A DNA stretch of 64,000 nucleotides from Taudactylus pleione (GCA_031769625.1 JAUIMM010000003.1:332501-396500), one strand, 5' to 3'. Shown: positions 36,301 through 50,006, counted from the first letter of the stretch. Program-made: numbers and translations. Notes: generated by a model not told the origin, from the sequence alone.

Positions 36301-39300
36301 CCCACCAAGGGCAGTAAGCTGCACAGAAAGAGAGCTAATAGAGGCATGCCTCGGAGTATGGGGGCATGCCTTGAGCACTGATGGACACCTTGGGTGTGTC
36401 ATGTGACCAGGAAGCGCAGTGTTTAGAGATCGGAGCTGTCCGCAGCGTTTTTGACAGGATGTAGTCGGCATCCCGGCGTGCGGGATGCAGACGGTCTGAA
36501 TACCAACGCCAAAATCCAGGCAGGTCGGGATCCTGGCACCAGTATCCTGACCGCCGTCATCCCGAAGGTAAATATCAGGGTGTGTTAGGGGAAAGTTTGG
36601 GTTAGGTAGCAGGGTTAGACACTTGGGGGAGGGTTAGGGATCGTGGATGGAGGGTTAGGATTAGGGTGCGGGGAGGGGGAGGTTAGGTTTAGGCACCGGG
36701 GAGGGGGTGTTAGGTTTAGGTTGCGAGGAAGGGGGAGGTTAGGCTTAGGCACCAGGGAGGGATGGCTAGGGGTGGGGTTCGGAAAACACTTACCTGTCTT
36801 CCCTATGGGTGTCGGTATTCTGACCAGCGAAATCCCGACAGCCGGAAATTTCATACCCAACCCATTTTTGACAAATAAGGGTTTATGCAGATGAGAGCTA
36901 CTGAGCTGTTTTTCAATATCACCTTAAGGCGTGTTACGTTTCAGGAACCTGCAGGACAAGCCCTTGGGGCTCATATTTGCCAGTTCTTTAGAATGTGCCC
37001 CGTGTTGTGTTACCCTGCGCTGTATTGTCTAGCAGGTGGTCAAAGAGTCAACATTTGTCATAATACCAATCAATTGGCCACTAAGGCGAGTGCTGTAACA
37101 TTACACCCAGTACTTGGTTTACAATGGCCAGACTTAACAAGTGAGCAGCCGAGAAGCTATTCACAGCCCAATCAAAATCATATCAGATCAATGGGGGTTT
37201 TAAGAGAACCATCCAAATGTAAACGTACAGTATGCTGGTAGAGAAAAAAATAAAATGTGATTTAAAATGGAAAGAACCGGAAAGCCCTGCTGTTTTATTC
37301 AAACTTTAAGATACAGAATAAAAAGTTGTCATTATAATTTATTTATCTATTGCCGCTAAATTACACAACGCTCTAGAGAGAATTTTGGGACAACAGTTCC
37401 TATACTATCTGAGCTTATAGTCTAGACACACTAGGGGCAATTTCATCATAATTCAACTAACTTCCCAGTATGTGTGTGTGGCCTGTAGAAGCAAAAGCCT
37501 GTGTCGGTGTTATATGCCATGTCGACAGTTATGTCAAAACAGTTGTCATGTCGACATAACATCCCTGATGGCCCAGCGGTCACTTTCCTGGACCCGGCGG
37601 CTTTGGCGTCTCCAGCACTAACTTCTGGGACCCGGCGCTCAGGTGGGGGTTCCTGGTACTGTGTGCGTCCCAAAATCAGCTTGTCATAAAACTACAGTAT
37701 ATTAGGAGATTGGAGTCCTCCTTTAAATCTAATGATTATATTGGATGTGCATTACTGCATACTACAATATACAATTAAATTTTAGATCCCCTTGTATTGG
37801 CAGCGAAGGACATAGGACCTCATTCAGAGTCGGTCGAAGCGGCCGCACGGTCGTACGCCACCGATGTTCGCTATACTGCGCATGCGTAAAACTCACAATG
37901 CGCGTGCGCAAACTAGCCGCTACGATCAGAAATTTCTCTCTCCTTGAACACAGCCAGGTCGGTAGTTTGAGTGACAGATGGAGGCGTTTGTGGGTGGTAA
38001 CAGGGGAATGTGCTTGAAAACAGGGGAGTGGAGATCCGAACGCAGGCGTGCCTAATTATGCGAACGGCGTTTTATGGGAGTGCATACGGATTATGGGAGT
38101 GCATAATTAACAAAGTAGCGTCATGGCACATGTGACATGGGAGGTTTTTACACTGACATGATCGTAGAGCTTAAGAGAGGGTATGGTCAACCTTAAGCTC
38201 TACGACCAGTTCCGATGGTTCCCGATGGTCTCGATTAATCCTTATATGCCCGGAGATGACGTGCAATGCGTACGAGAAGGGGGCGTATTTTTTGAATTCC
38301 GGATGCTTCCTCCCCTTGGTCGGCCAGCTAGCGATCCGAAATTAGGGACGCAACTTGCGAGGGAATTATTTGAATATCCGGCCCCTTTTCCCGTACGACT
38401 GCTTCGACCGACTCTGAATGAGGTCCATAGTTTCTAAAAAGGCAGCTAAAAATAAAAAGACTGAAAATCCCATACGGAACGGGGAACACGAAACACCAAG
38501 GAATTATGAGTGAAGACCTGCAAATGACAACCTATCACCTAATGCAGAAGTTCCCAAACGTCGCCATGACAGCCAAGGTTTTAAGGATATCCATGCTCGA
38601 GTCTATATGGTTAATTGAAATTGACTGAGGTACTAATAAAGTCACCTGTGCTCAAGCATGGTTAGCCTTAAAACCAGGCCTGTAACGGCAGAGTTTGGGA
38701 AACTCTGGCCTAGTGTTTGAATTTGCCACCGATTAAATAGCCAAGACAGTACTGGCATGGAGAGTTAAACGTTTCAGTCGCCAAATGGTACACAAAGCCT
38801 CCCTGGCATCAATTTGGCAACTATACTATGTAGACAAAAGTGATTGAACACTGACAGCAAATACATCAAAGAGATTTTATTGACATCAGTACTTTGTAGG
38901 TCCCACCGCGTGCCGTGATTACTGCAGACATCCTTCTTGGCAAACTGTCCACGAGTTCATGGACAACAGCAGGCAGTATGTTTTACCATTCCGGCTTACG
39001 TACAGTGACCAAATGTGACAATGAAGAAGGTAGAGTCGGCCTAGAAACCACCCGTCGCTCCAATTCGTCCCAGAGGTTCTCAATGGGGTTAAGACCTGAA
39101 CTCTGAGCTGGCCAGTCCATCCGGGTTACCGAATGTTCTGTATACCAGTCCAGCGTGGCCCTAGGAACATTATGGCATTGTCATCCTGATAAAAACATTT
39201 GTTGCTTCCATAGAACTGCCACAATGTAGGGAGCACAGAGTTATGGAGAACATCTCTATACTTCTCAGAGGTAATGTGACCATGCATTACAGCTAGTGGA

Positions 39301-40807
39301 CCTACGCCAAGCCAGCTGAAACTGGGGGTGTCCAATCACTTTTGTCTACATAGTGCAGATTTTCTGCAAAGTAACGTACTCCCATGCTTACTGAGGGTCT
39401 CACTGAAAGAAAGTGGAGTTTTGTTGCCACTCCAAAAAAAAAACCCAACGAAGATTAAGAAGAACCTTCGGCCTGGAATTTAAATAAATAGAAAAACAAG
39501 GACGTTTCCGTCTTACCCTTCTTTGCCCATAAAGAGGTCTCTGTATTGGCATGTACGTAATCTTCAAACTTTGTCTGCAAGACGGTACCTCTCTCCCGTA
39601 TTGTCTGGGGGTCCGCAGTCTCGGCCTTCTGTATGGATAAAAGGGGGATGGGGGAGGGGGGGCATTGAGTGTCGGGAGACGGCTAGGGAGGAGGGTTAAA
39701 TTAAAAGATGGAGACTGAGACAGTGAATAATAAAGCCGTTTAGAATAGATTTAATAACAGTAAAATGACACAGCCTCCCTCCCCAGGGCCAGCTAGGGTA
39801 ATCCTTTCAATATTAATGGTAAAAGAACAGAAATTACATTGTAATAAAATAGCTGGAGGAAGGGAGAACGAGATTGGAGGAGAGGCGACGCCGAGCGTTT
39901 GGACGGACAGCTCACATCAACGCATTAACCCTTCCTTGCCGGAGTGGTCAATATCTAGGCCTGGCGGCATTTATTAAAGAAAAGTGGGAGAGGTCACGCT
40001 TGCTCGGCCACGGTAAAGGGACAGGGTAACCGTAGACATCAACTTCCGCCAAATGGGCAAAAACAAAATGGTAGCTTAATTGTATGGCACTTACGGCAGA
40101 TCTCAGACAATTATCTTGCCCGAGTGTTGGGGATCTGGGCTAAGTGATCACTAGCACAAATGCTCCCTGTATCCGAGAAGTACAGTACAGTCATTTTAAT
40201 TCACTGTAGCATTCCTTTCATCGGAACGAGAGCAGACATAATGCCCGTCTCGCTAACGCAGTGCCTCCTGGCCAAACAGCCATGAACGCGAATGCTCGCT
40301 GGCTTCTCTGAAGCTATCAGTCATTTCTTGGCCACTGTAATGATACATGCCAGAACTCACGGCTTTACTAGTAAGCGAGGTGCACTGAGGCAGAGCCACG
40401 TCCAGCTGCTGGTCTGTGGGGCAGCAAAGTGTAGGAAATGAATGGTAAAAAAGCTGCCTAAATTGGTCGTTTTGGTCACATTAATAAACCGAATAATGAA
40501 ACAAAAATGACATAATATTTGTGTTTCTAGAGTACATCACACCAAAGATTTGCAACTCTAGTTGTCAAGTACTCCCCATAGGTCATGTTTTTAGTATTTC
40601 CTCCTGTCTGTGGAAATGGACATATAATTAATGATCCAGTAAAACAGATTAAATCACCTGTGCCCGATTACAGAAATCCAGAAAACATGACCTGCTGGGG
40701 GAATGTAGATTCATGCAAAGGACGCCTTTACAATTAATGCCTTCTGCGGCAAATCAGATTGGCACAACATTGCAAGAGATTCCTCTTTTTTGTATTTTAA
40801 GAAATAA

Positions 40808-40867
<60 letters not shown>

Positions 40868-41118
40868 GATGTGCAGGCTCGGAGAGGTTCGAGTTTGCAC
40901 GTTGAGTTCGGATTTTTCCCTCCAAAAAAACGGAACTCAGAAAGAGGCAAAACGTCATCTTACATGGACGAACATCATCATTCCTGGACTTTTGTCCAGG
41001 AATGATGATGTTCGTCCATGTAAGATGACGTTTAGCCTCTTTCTGAGTTCCGTTTTTTTGGAGGGAAAAATCCGAACTCAACGTGCAAACTCGAACCTCT
41101 CCGAGCCTGCACATCCCA

Positions 41119-41150
<32 letters not shown>

Positions 41151-44100
41151 AAATGTGATAAGCATGCAACGAACCCCCTGCACTCTCTATAGTCAAGTAC
41201 AGTGGCGATGTTGTTTTTAATCAGAAGCCAGTCGTGAGCCAATAGGAGCTCGCAACCGGCTCCTGCTGGTCTTCAAATTCCGATTGGCTTGCGAATGGCG
41301 CCTGATTAAAAATGACATTGGCTCTCTTAGAAGCTGGGAGGAGGCGTGACTATGATGACATCCCCGGACCATGGCCACGCCACCTCTCAGCTTCCGTGAG
41401 CAGAGATGGAGTGGCACGCCGGGCTCAGGAGGTGGTAAGTAGTGCTGGGGTTGGTGTTGGTGGGCGGGCGTTGTTGCATAAGTAGACCTATGGGAAATAT
41501 TGCTATGGGGCCCCAATACCTCTGGTTACGCCCCTGGTCCCTTGTCTCCTTCCTTTGCAAGTTGCTTATTTCAGTATGTTACCCGTTCTTTTAGTTAGTA
41601 GGATCCTCATCTAGTTTGGCTCAGTAATAAGCTCTGGAGGTCTGGAAAAAAGTTCTGGCTTTTGATTGGAGGGCTACCATTGCTCTTCCAATCAGCATCC
41701 GACCATCCTGCCCGACTGTGCGTCAGATCCCTCCCTCTCGTAGACATCATCAGGGAGGCTAACCGGGATTGGGCCCACTGACCGAGCACCGCGACCTTAT
41801 AAAACTGAGCAAAAAGCAGTGGTTCCAAGGGAATGAGCCCCAACAAGGCGCGGTGAAGAGGGGAAGCTTTAAAAAAAAAAAAAAAAAAATGGCAGCTGGA
41901 AACACCCTTTAAATACAATTGCTTTAGAATTCTGGATTCTAAAATAAACATTTTGAAATAAAAATTCTTCTCGGCAAAAAAAAAAAAAAAAAAACTAGGA
42001 CTGTCCTTGAAATCCAGGACAAATGTAAACCGTATAAATATTCCCTGCGCTCCCTGGAGTAAAACAGTGCCACATTGAGAAAATATACCATTAAAGGCCC
42101 TTAAACAATAGCTGTCATATACTAGCAGCAGGTGGCTAGGAAAACGCTCGGCGGCTACACGGCGCGTTGCTTTCTCTCGCTAAGTGACACTATACCTTTA
42201 AACCAATCTTTCATGTATTCACTGTAACTTTTCTCTCTTTTTTTTTCTCCTATTATTATTTTTAATATGAATGCAAAATTACACTGGTTATCCGATTCCC
42301 AGGTGGACACAATCCGCTGTTATTAAAACTAAAGCACTTTAATAACTGGGAAAAAATAAAAAAATAATAAAATAAAAATCTGGCTTTTCTTGCCCCCCCC
42401 CCCCTCCGTCCCCGTCCCCCTCCTACCCGTATACACAATGCTTCCTCCCAACCTCCTTCCTTTTAACTTCTTCAAATTAATGAGAAGAGAGAGGACAGGC
42501 ATGGAGGGGGGGGCAGCGGGGTGGAAGGTAAAGGGGTTGTGTGAATAGAACAGTTGTTAAAGTAATATTGGAAACCAGGCTGGCCGGGGGCTGCGTAAGC
42601 ACAAAAAATCCTGGTAAAGCGTTAAATAAACAGAGCCGGAGCCCCGGCTGAATCCCTCTGTTGGTTACTGTATACCCTCTGTAACAGGGCTCAGAATAGA
42701 TCTGAGATCCGCGGAAAAGGCGAGAGAGTCTTCAGAATTCCAATAAAGACCTCAAATTGAAGGAGGCCCTGCTGTGAATTCCGGGAGAAAATTAAAGAGC
42801 GCTCAATCTTAAGTGACAGATGACTTGTCTCAATGTCACAACTGCCAGGGGATTAGTGATAATATGGCAATATATTGCAAAGAGAGGGAGAAGGGGGGGG
42901 GAACACAAGCTAGGGATGTAGCTCTCTTCAGACTCCAGCTCTTTAAGTCACATTTTCCCGACACATTCCGTTCCACCTGCTCCATATTGGCCCACGGTAT
43001 GGCTGCACGGGCGCACTGGCTGCCCTGGATAGGCTGAGCGCAGCTGGATTACTCCCAGGTGACGTGCTGGGTCATCTATTTATGGGCACTGATGTATGGA
43101 ATATGTACTCTTTTTGGACAGATCTACAAAACACGCTGCTGCAGGACAGAGGATCAGGGACTAGGGTGTCAGGGAATTTTTAGGGACAGTTGGATCATGT
43201 GCAACAAATGTATGGACAAGAAAAATGAAGAGAACGGAGACTGCGCAGTGAGTGAGGGTTCTGGATCGCACGCAGGACGGGCCGCGAGGGCATGCGCACA
43301 GGATGGGCAGTGAGGGCATGCATGCAGGACGGGCAGCGAGGGCATGCACGCAGGACGGGAAGCGAGGGCGTGTGCACAGGATGGGCAGTGAGGGCATGCA
43401 TGCAGGACGGGCAGCGAGGGCATGCACGCAGGACGGGAAGCGAGGGCGTGTGCTCAGCGAGACTAAGCGCGCAGGACGGGCAGCCTGCCAGCTACGAAAT
43501 AAGCAAGTGTGAGGTGTATGTACAGTGGGTGTATGTAGGCACTTAGTGAATGTTTAGCTGCTGGATAGTGAGTGAAAGCATGCAGACTCACCAGAGTAGG
43601 TGTGAGGAGTCTAGCCGCCGGTGAGAGAAGGCTGGCCAGAAAATTAGTGCAGACTGTAAATGTGTATTTGATGAGCAGTGAGCGGAAGCAAGCAAGATGG
43701 GCAGTGAGTGGAAGCGTGCAGGATGGGCAGTGGGTGGAAGCGTGCAGGATGGGCAGTGGGTGGAAGCGTGCAGGATGGGCAGTGGGTGGAAGCGTGCAGG
43801 ATGGGTAGTGGGTGGAAGCGTGCAGGATGGGCAGGGAGTGGAAGCGTGCAGGATGGGCAGGGAGTGGAAGCGTGCCGGATGGGCAGTGAGTGGAAGCGAG
43901 CAGGATGGGCAGTGGCTGGAAGCGAGCAGGATGGGCAGTGGCTGGAAGCGAGCAGGATGGGCAGTGGGTGGAAGCGTGCAGGATGGGCAGTGAGTGGAAG
44001 CGAGCAGGATGGGCAGTGAGTGGAAGCGAGCAGGATGGGCAGTGAGTGGAAGCGGCGAGCAGGATGGGCAGTGTGTGGAAGCGAGCAGGATGGGCAGGGA

Positions 44101-47100
44101 GTGAAAGCGAGCAGGATGGCCAGGGAGTGGAAGCGTGCAGGATGGGCAGTGGGTGGAAGCGTGCAGGATGGGCGGGGAGTGAAAGCGAGCAGAATGGGCG
44201 GGGAGTTAAAGCGAGCAGAATGGGCGGGGAGTTAAAGCGAGCAGAATGGGCGGGGACTGAAAGCGAGCAGAATGGGCGGGGACTGAAAGCGAGCAGAATG
44301 GGCAAGGAGTGAAAGCGAGCAGAATGGGCAGGGAGTGAAAGTGAGCAGAATGGGCAGTGAATGGAAGGGAGCAGGATGGGCAGGGAGTGAAAGTGAGCAG
44401 AATGAGCAGTGAATGGAAGGGAGCAGGATGGGCAGTGAGTGGAAGGGAGCAGGATGGACAGTGAGTGGAAGGGAGCAGGATGGGCAGTGAGTGGAAGCGT
44501 GCAGGATGGGCAGTGAGTGGAAGCGTGCAGGATGGGCAGTGAGTGGAAGCGTGCAGGATGGGCAGTAAGGGGAAGCGTGCAGGATGGGCAGTAAGGGGAA
44601 GCGTGCAGGATGGGCAGTGGGTGGAAGCGTGCAGGATGGGCAGTGGGTGGAAGCGTGCAGGATGGGCAGTGAGTGGAAGCGTGCAGGATGGGCAGTGGCT
44701 GGAAGCGTGCAGGATGGGCAGTGAGTGGAAGCGTGCAGGATGAGCAGTGGGTGGAAGCGTGCAGGATGGGCAGTGAGTGGAAGCGTGCAGGATGGGCAGT
44801 GAGTGGAAGCGTGCAGGATGGGCAGTGGGTGGAAGCATGCAGGATGGGCAGTGAGTGGAAGCGTGCAGGATGGGCAGTGAGTGGAAGCGTTCAGGATGGG
44901 CAGTGAGTGGAAGCGTGCAGGATGGGCAGTGAGTGGAAGCGTGCAGGATGGGCAGTGAGTGGAAGCGTTCAGAATGGGCAGTGAGTGTGGTATGTAGGTA
45001 ATGAGTGTGTAGAGTGAAGTGTACATAGTAAGTGAGAGTGTGGTATGTAGATAATGATTGTGTAGAGTGAAGTGTAGATAATGAGTGTGTGGTATGTAGA
45101 TAATGAGTGAAATGTAGATAGTTAGTGAGTGTGTGGGGTATGTAGATAATGAGTGTGTAGAGTGGAGTGTAGATAGTGAGTGTGTGGTGTGTAGATAATG
45201 AGTGTCTAGATAGTAAGTGTGTGGTGTTTAGATAATCAGTGTGTAGATAATGAGTGTGTAGATAGTGAGTGTGTGGTATGTAGATAATGAGTGAAGTGAA
45301 TGGAGTGTACGTAGTGAGTGAGTGTGTGGGGTGTATATAATGAGTGTGTATAGTGGAGTGTACATAGTGAGTGTGTAGAGTGTAGTGTAAACAGTGAGTG
45401 TGGTATGTATATAATGAGTGTGTAGAATGGAGTTTAGATAGTGAGCGAGTGTGGCATGTGGATAAGTGTGTAGAGTGGAGTGTAGATAATGAGTGGGAGA
45501 GTGTGATATGTAGATAATGAGTGTAGATAGTATGCGAACGTGGGGTATGTAGATAATGAGTGTGCAGAGTGGAGTGTAGCTAGTGAATGAGAGTGTGGTA
45601 TGTAGATAATGAGTGTGCAGAGTGGAGTGTAGATAGTGAGTGAGAGTGTAGTATGTAGATAATGAGTGTGCAGAGTGGAGTGTAGATAGTGAGTTGGAGT
45701 GTGGTATGTAGATAATGAGTGTGCAGAGTGGAGTGTAGATAGTGAGTGAGAGTGTAGTATGTAGATAATGAGTGTGCAGAGTGGAGTGTAGCTAGTGAAT
45801 GAGAGTGTGGTATGTAGATAATGAGTGTTCAGAGTGGAGTGTAGATAGTGAGTGAGAGTGTAGTATGTAGATAATGAGTGTGCAGAGTGGAGTGTAGATA
45901 GTGAGTTGGAGTGTAGTATGTAGATAATGAGTGTGCAGAGTGGAGTGTAGACAGTGAGTGAGAGTGTGGTATGTAGATAATGAGTGTGTAGAATGGAGTG
46001 TAGATAGTGTGTAGTATGTAGGTAATGAGGGCGTAGAGTGCAGTGTAGATAGTAATTGAGTGTATGGGTATGTAGATAATGAGTGTGTAGAGTGGAGTGA
46101 AGATAGTGAGTGTGTGGTGTGTAGATAATGAGTGCCTAGATAGTAAGTGTGTGGTGTGTAGATAATCAGTATGTAGATAGTGAGTGTGTGGATGAGTGTG
46201 TGGTGTGTAGATAGTGAGTGTGTAGATGGTGAGTGTGTGGTGTGTAGATAGTGAGTGTGTGGATAATGAGTGTGTGGTGTGTAGATAGTGCATGTGTAGA
46301 TGGTGAGTGTGTGGTGTGTAGATAGTGTGTGGTGTGTAGATAGTGAGTGTGTGGTGTGTAGATAGTGAGTGTGTGGTGTGTAGATAGTAAGTGTGTAGAT
46401 AGTGAGTGTGTGGTGTGTAAATGAGTGTGTTAGTAGTGAGTGTGTAGATAGTGTGTGGTGTGTAGATAGTGAGTGTGTAGATAGTGTGTGGTGTGTAGAT
46501 AGAGAATGTGTAGATAGTAAGTGTGTGGTGTGTAGATAATGAGTGTGTGGTGTGTAAATGAGTATGTTAATAGTGAGTGTGTAGATAGTGTGTGGTGTGT
46601 AGATGAGAGTGTGTAGATAGTAAGTGTGGGGTGTGTAGATAGTGAGTGTGTGGTGTGTAGATGAGAGTGTGTAGATAGTGAGTGTGTAGATAGTAAGTGT
46701 GTGGTGTGTAGATAGTGAGTGTGTGGTGTGTAGATAGTGAGTGTGTAGATGAGAGTGTGTAGATAGTAAGTGTGGGGTGTGTAGATAGTGAGTGTGAGTT
46801 GTGTAGATAGTGAGCGTGTGGTGTGTAGATGAGAGTGTGCAGATAGTAAGTGTGTGGTGTGTAGATAGTGAGTGTGTGGTGTGTAAATGAGTGTGTTAAC
46901 AGTGAGTGTGTAGATAGTGTGTAGATGAGAGTGTGTAGATAGTGAGCGTGTGGTGTGTAGATAGTGAGTGTGTGGTGTGTAGATAGTGAGTGTGTGGTGT
47001 GTAAAAGAGTGTGTAGATACTGAGTGTGTAGATAGTAAGTGTGTGGTGTGTAGATAGTGAGTATGTGGTGTGTAGATAGTGAGTGCGTGGTGTGTAGATA

Positions 47101-50006
47101 GTGAGCGTGTGGTGTGTAGATAGTGAGTGTGTGGTGTGTAGATAGTGAGCATGTGGTGTGTAGATAGTGAGCGTGTGGTGTGTAAATGAGTGTGTTAATA
47201 GTGAGTGTGTTGATAGTGAGTGTGTGGTGTGTAGATAGTGAGCGTGTGGTGTGTAGATAGTGAGTGTGTAGATAGTGAGTGTGGGGTCTGTAGATAGTGA
47301 GCGTGTGGTGTGTAGATAGTGAGTGTGTAGATAGTAAGTGTGTGGTATGTAAATGAGTGTGTTAATAGTGAGTGTGTAGATAGTGAGTGTGTGGTGTGTA
47401 GATAGTGAGTGTGCAGATAGTGACTGTGTGGTGTGTAGATAGTGAGTGTGTGGTGTGTAAATGAGTGTGTAGATAGTGAGTGTGTAGATAGTAAGTGTGT
47501 GGTGTGTACATAGTGAGTGTGTGGTGTGTAGATAGTGAGTGTGTAGATAGTGAGTGTGGGGTCTGTAGATAGTGAGTGTGTGTTGTGTAGATAGTGAGTG
47601 TGTAGATAGTAAGTGTGTGGTGTGTAAATGAGTGTGTTAATAGTGAGTGTGTAGATAGTGAGTGTGTGGTGTGTAGATAGTGAGTGTGCAGATAGTGAGT
47701 GTGTGGTGTGTAGATAGTGAGTGTGTGGTGTGTAAATGAGTGTGTAGATAGTGAGTGTGTAGATAGTAAGTGTGTGGTGTGTAGATAGTGAGTGTGCAGA
47801 TAGTGAGTGTGTGGTGTGTAGATAGTGAGTGTGTGGTGTGTAAATGAGTGTGTAGATAGTGAGTGTGTGGTGTGTAGATAGTGAGCGTGTGGTGTGTAGA
47901 TAGTGAGCGTGTGGTGTGTAGATAGTGAGTGTGTAGATAGTAAGTGAATGGTGTATAGATAGTGAGTGTGTAGATAGTGAGTGTGTGGTGTGTAAATGAG
48001 TGTGTAGATAGTGAGTGTGTAGATAGTAAGTGTGTGGTGTGTAGATAGTGAGTGTGTGGTGTGTAGAAAGTGAGAGTGTAGATAGTGAGCGTGTGGTGTG
48101 TAGATAGTGAGCGTGTGGTGTGTAGATAGTGAGTGTGTAGATAGTGAGTGTGTAGATAGTGAGTGTGTAGAAAGTAAGTGTGTGGTGTGTAGATAGTGAG
48201 TGTGTAGATAGTAAGTGTGAGGTGTGTAGATAGTGAGTGTGTGGTGTGCAAATGAGTGTGTTAATAATGAATGTGTAGATAGTGTGTGGTGTGTAGATGA
48301 GAGTGTGTAGATATTGAGCGTGTGGTATGTAGATAGTGAGCGTGTGGTGTGTAGACAGTGAGTGTGTGGTGTGTAAATGAGTGTGTAGATACTAAGTGTG
48401 TGGTGTGTAGATAGTGAGTGTGTAGATAGTGAGCGGGTGGTGTGTAGATAGTGAGTGTGTAGATAGTGAGCGTGTGGTGTGTAGATAGTGAGCGTGTGGT
48501 GTGTAGATAGTGAGTGTGTGGTGTGTAGATAGTGAGTGTGTAGATAGTGAGCGTGTGGTGTGTAGATAGTGAGTGTGTAGATAGTGAGCGTGTGGTGTGT
48601 AGATAGTGAGTGTGTAGATAGTGAGTGTGTGGTGTGTAGATAGTGAGCGTGTGGTGTGTAGATAGTGAGTGTGTGGTGTGTAGATAGTGAGTGTGTAGAT
48701 AGTGAGCGTGTGGTGTGTAGATAGTGAGCGTGTGGTGTGTAGATAGTGAGTGTGTAGATAGTGAGTGTGTGGTGTGTAGATAGTGAGCGTGTGGTGTGTA
48801 GATAGTGAGTGTGTGGTGTGTAGATAGTGAGTGTGTAGATAGTGAGCGTGTGGTGTGTAGATAGTGAGCGTGTGGTGTGTAGATAGTGAGTGTGTGGATA
48901 GTGAGTGTGTGGTGTGTAGATAGTGAGCGTGTGGTGTGTAGATAGTGAGTGTGAAGATAGTAAGTGTGTGGTGTGTAGATAGTGAGGGTGTAGATAGTGA
49001 GTGTGTGGTGTGTAAATGAGTGTGTTAATAGTGAGTGTGTAGATAGAGAGTGTGTGGTGCGTAGATAGTGAGTGTGTAGATAGAGAGTGTGTGGTGCGTA
49101 GATAGTGAGTGTGTAGATAGTGTGTGGTGTGTAGATAGTGAGTGTGTAGATAGTAAGTGTGTGGTGTGTAGATAGTGAGTGCATGTGTGCAGTCAGGTCA
49201 GCAAGGGAATATGTGACCTTTATAGACCATGTACTGGAGAACATCATCATTCATGCTCCTTGGCTTCCCCCTGGTACACGTATGGCCAAGCTGACACCAC
49301 TGCAGTCCCAGCAGCTGCTCACCTTCCCGCCGGCTGATTTGATTCGCAAGAAGTCCTCCGTCAATAGACTGGACAGTATCTCCTCCATCTTCATCTCGGA
49401 GACACTAAGAAAAAGCATAGAATCCTAGTGATGATAATGTGGTATACATGCTGCATACACACACAGAAAATCCTAGTGATGATAATGTGGTATACATGCT
49501 GCATACACACACAGAGAGAGTCCTAGTTATGATAATGTGGTATACATGCTGCATACACACACAGAGAATCCTAGTGATGATAATGTGGTATACATGCTGC
49601 ATACACACACACAGAGAATCCTAGTGATGATAATGTGGTATACATGCTGCATACACACACACAGAGAATCCTAGTGATGATAATGTGGTATACATGCTGC
49701 ATACACACACACAGAGAATCCTAGTGATGATAATGTGGTATACATGCTGCATACACACACACAGAGAATCCTAGTGCTGATAATGTGGTATACATGCTGC
49801 ATACACCACACACAGAGAATCCTAGTGATGACAATGTGGTATACATGCTGCATACACACACAGAGAATCCTAGTGATGATAATGAGGTATGTATGCTGCA
49901 TACACACACACACACACACAGAGAATCCTAGTACTGATAATGTGGTATACATGCTGCATACACACACACAGAGAATCCTAGTGATGATAATGTGGTATAC
50001 ATGCTG

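Noticed and set aside
40713..41192. 159- and 128-codon frames with identical text on both strands
   Set aside because: They are produced by the perfect palindrome and the TA tract; not a coding gene.
41200..41536. Confident hAT element call
   Set aside because: Flanking 8-mers agree at only half the positions and the terminal match is short; kept only as a low-confidence feature.
43463..45026. Frames of 210-280 codons with repeating [16 protein letters not shown] text
   Set aside because: They come from the 26-bp array, where the frame cycles through all three phases without stops; a low-complexity artefact.
46430..49250. Minus-strand frames of 200-329 codons rich in THYLHT
   Set aside because: These are translations of the 15/22-bp array. 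The 329-codon frame even runs toward the DDX31 exon but in the wrong frame.
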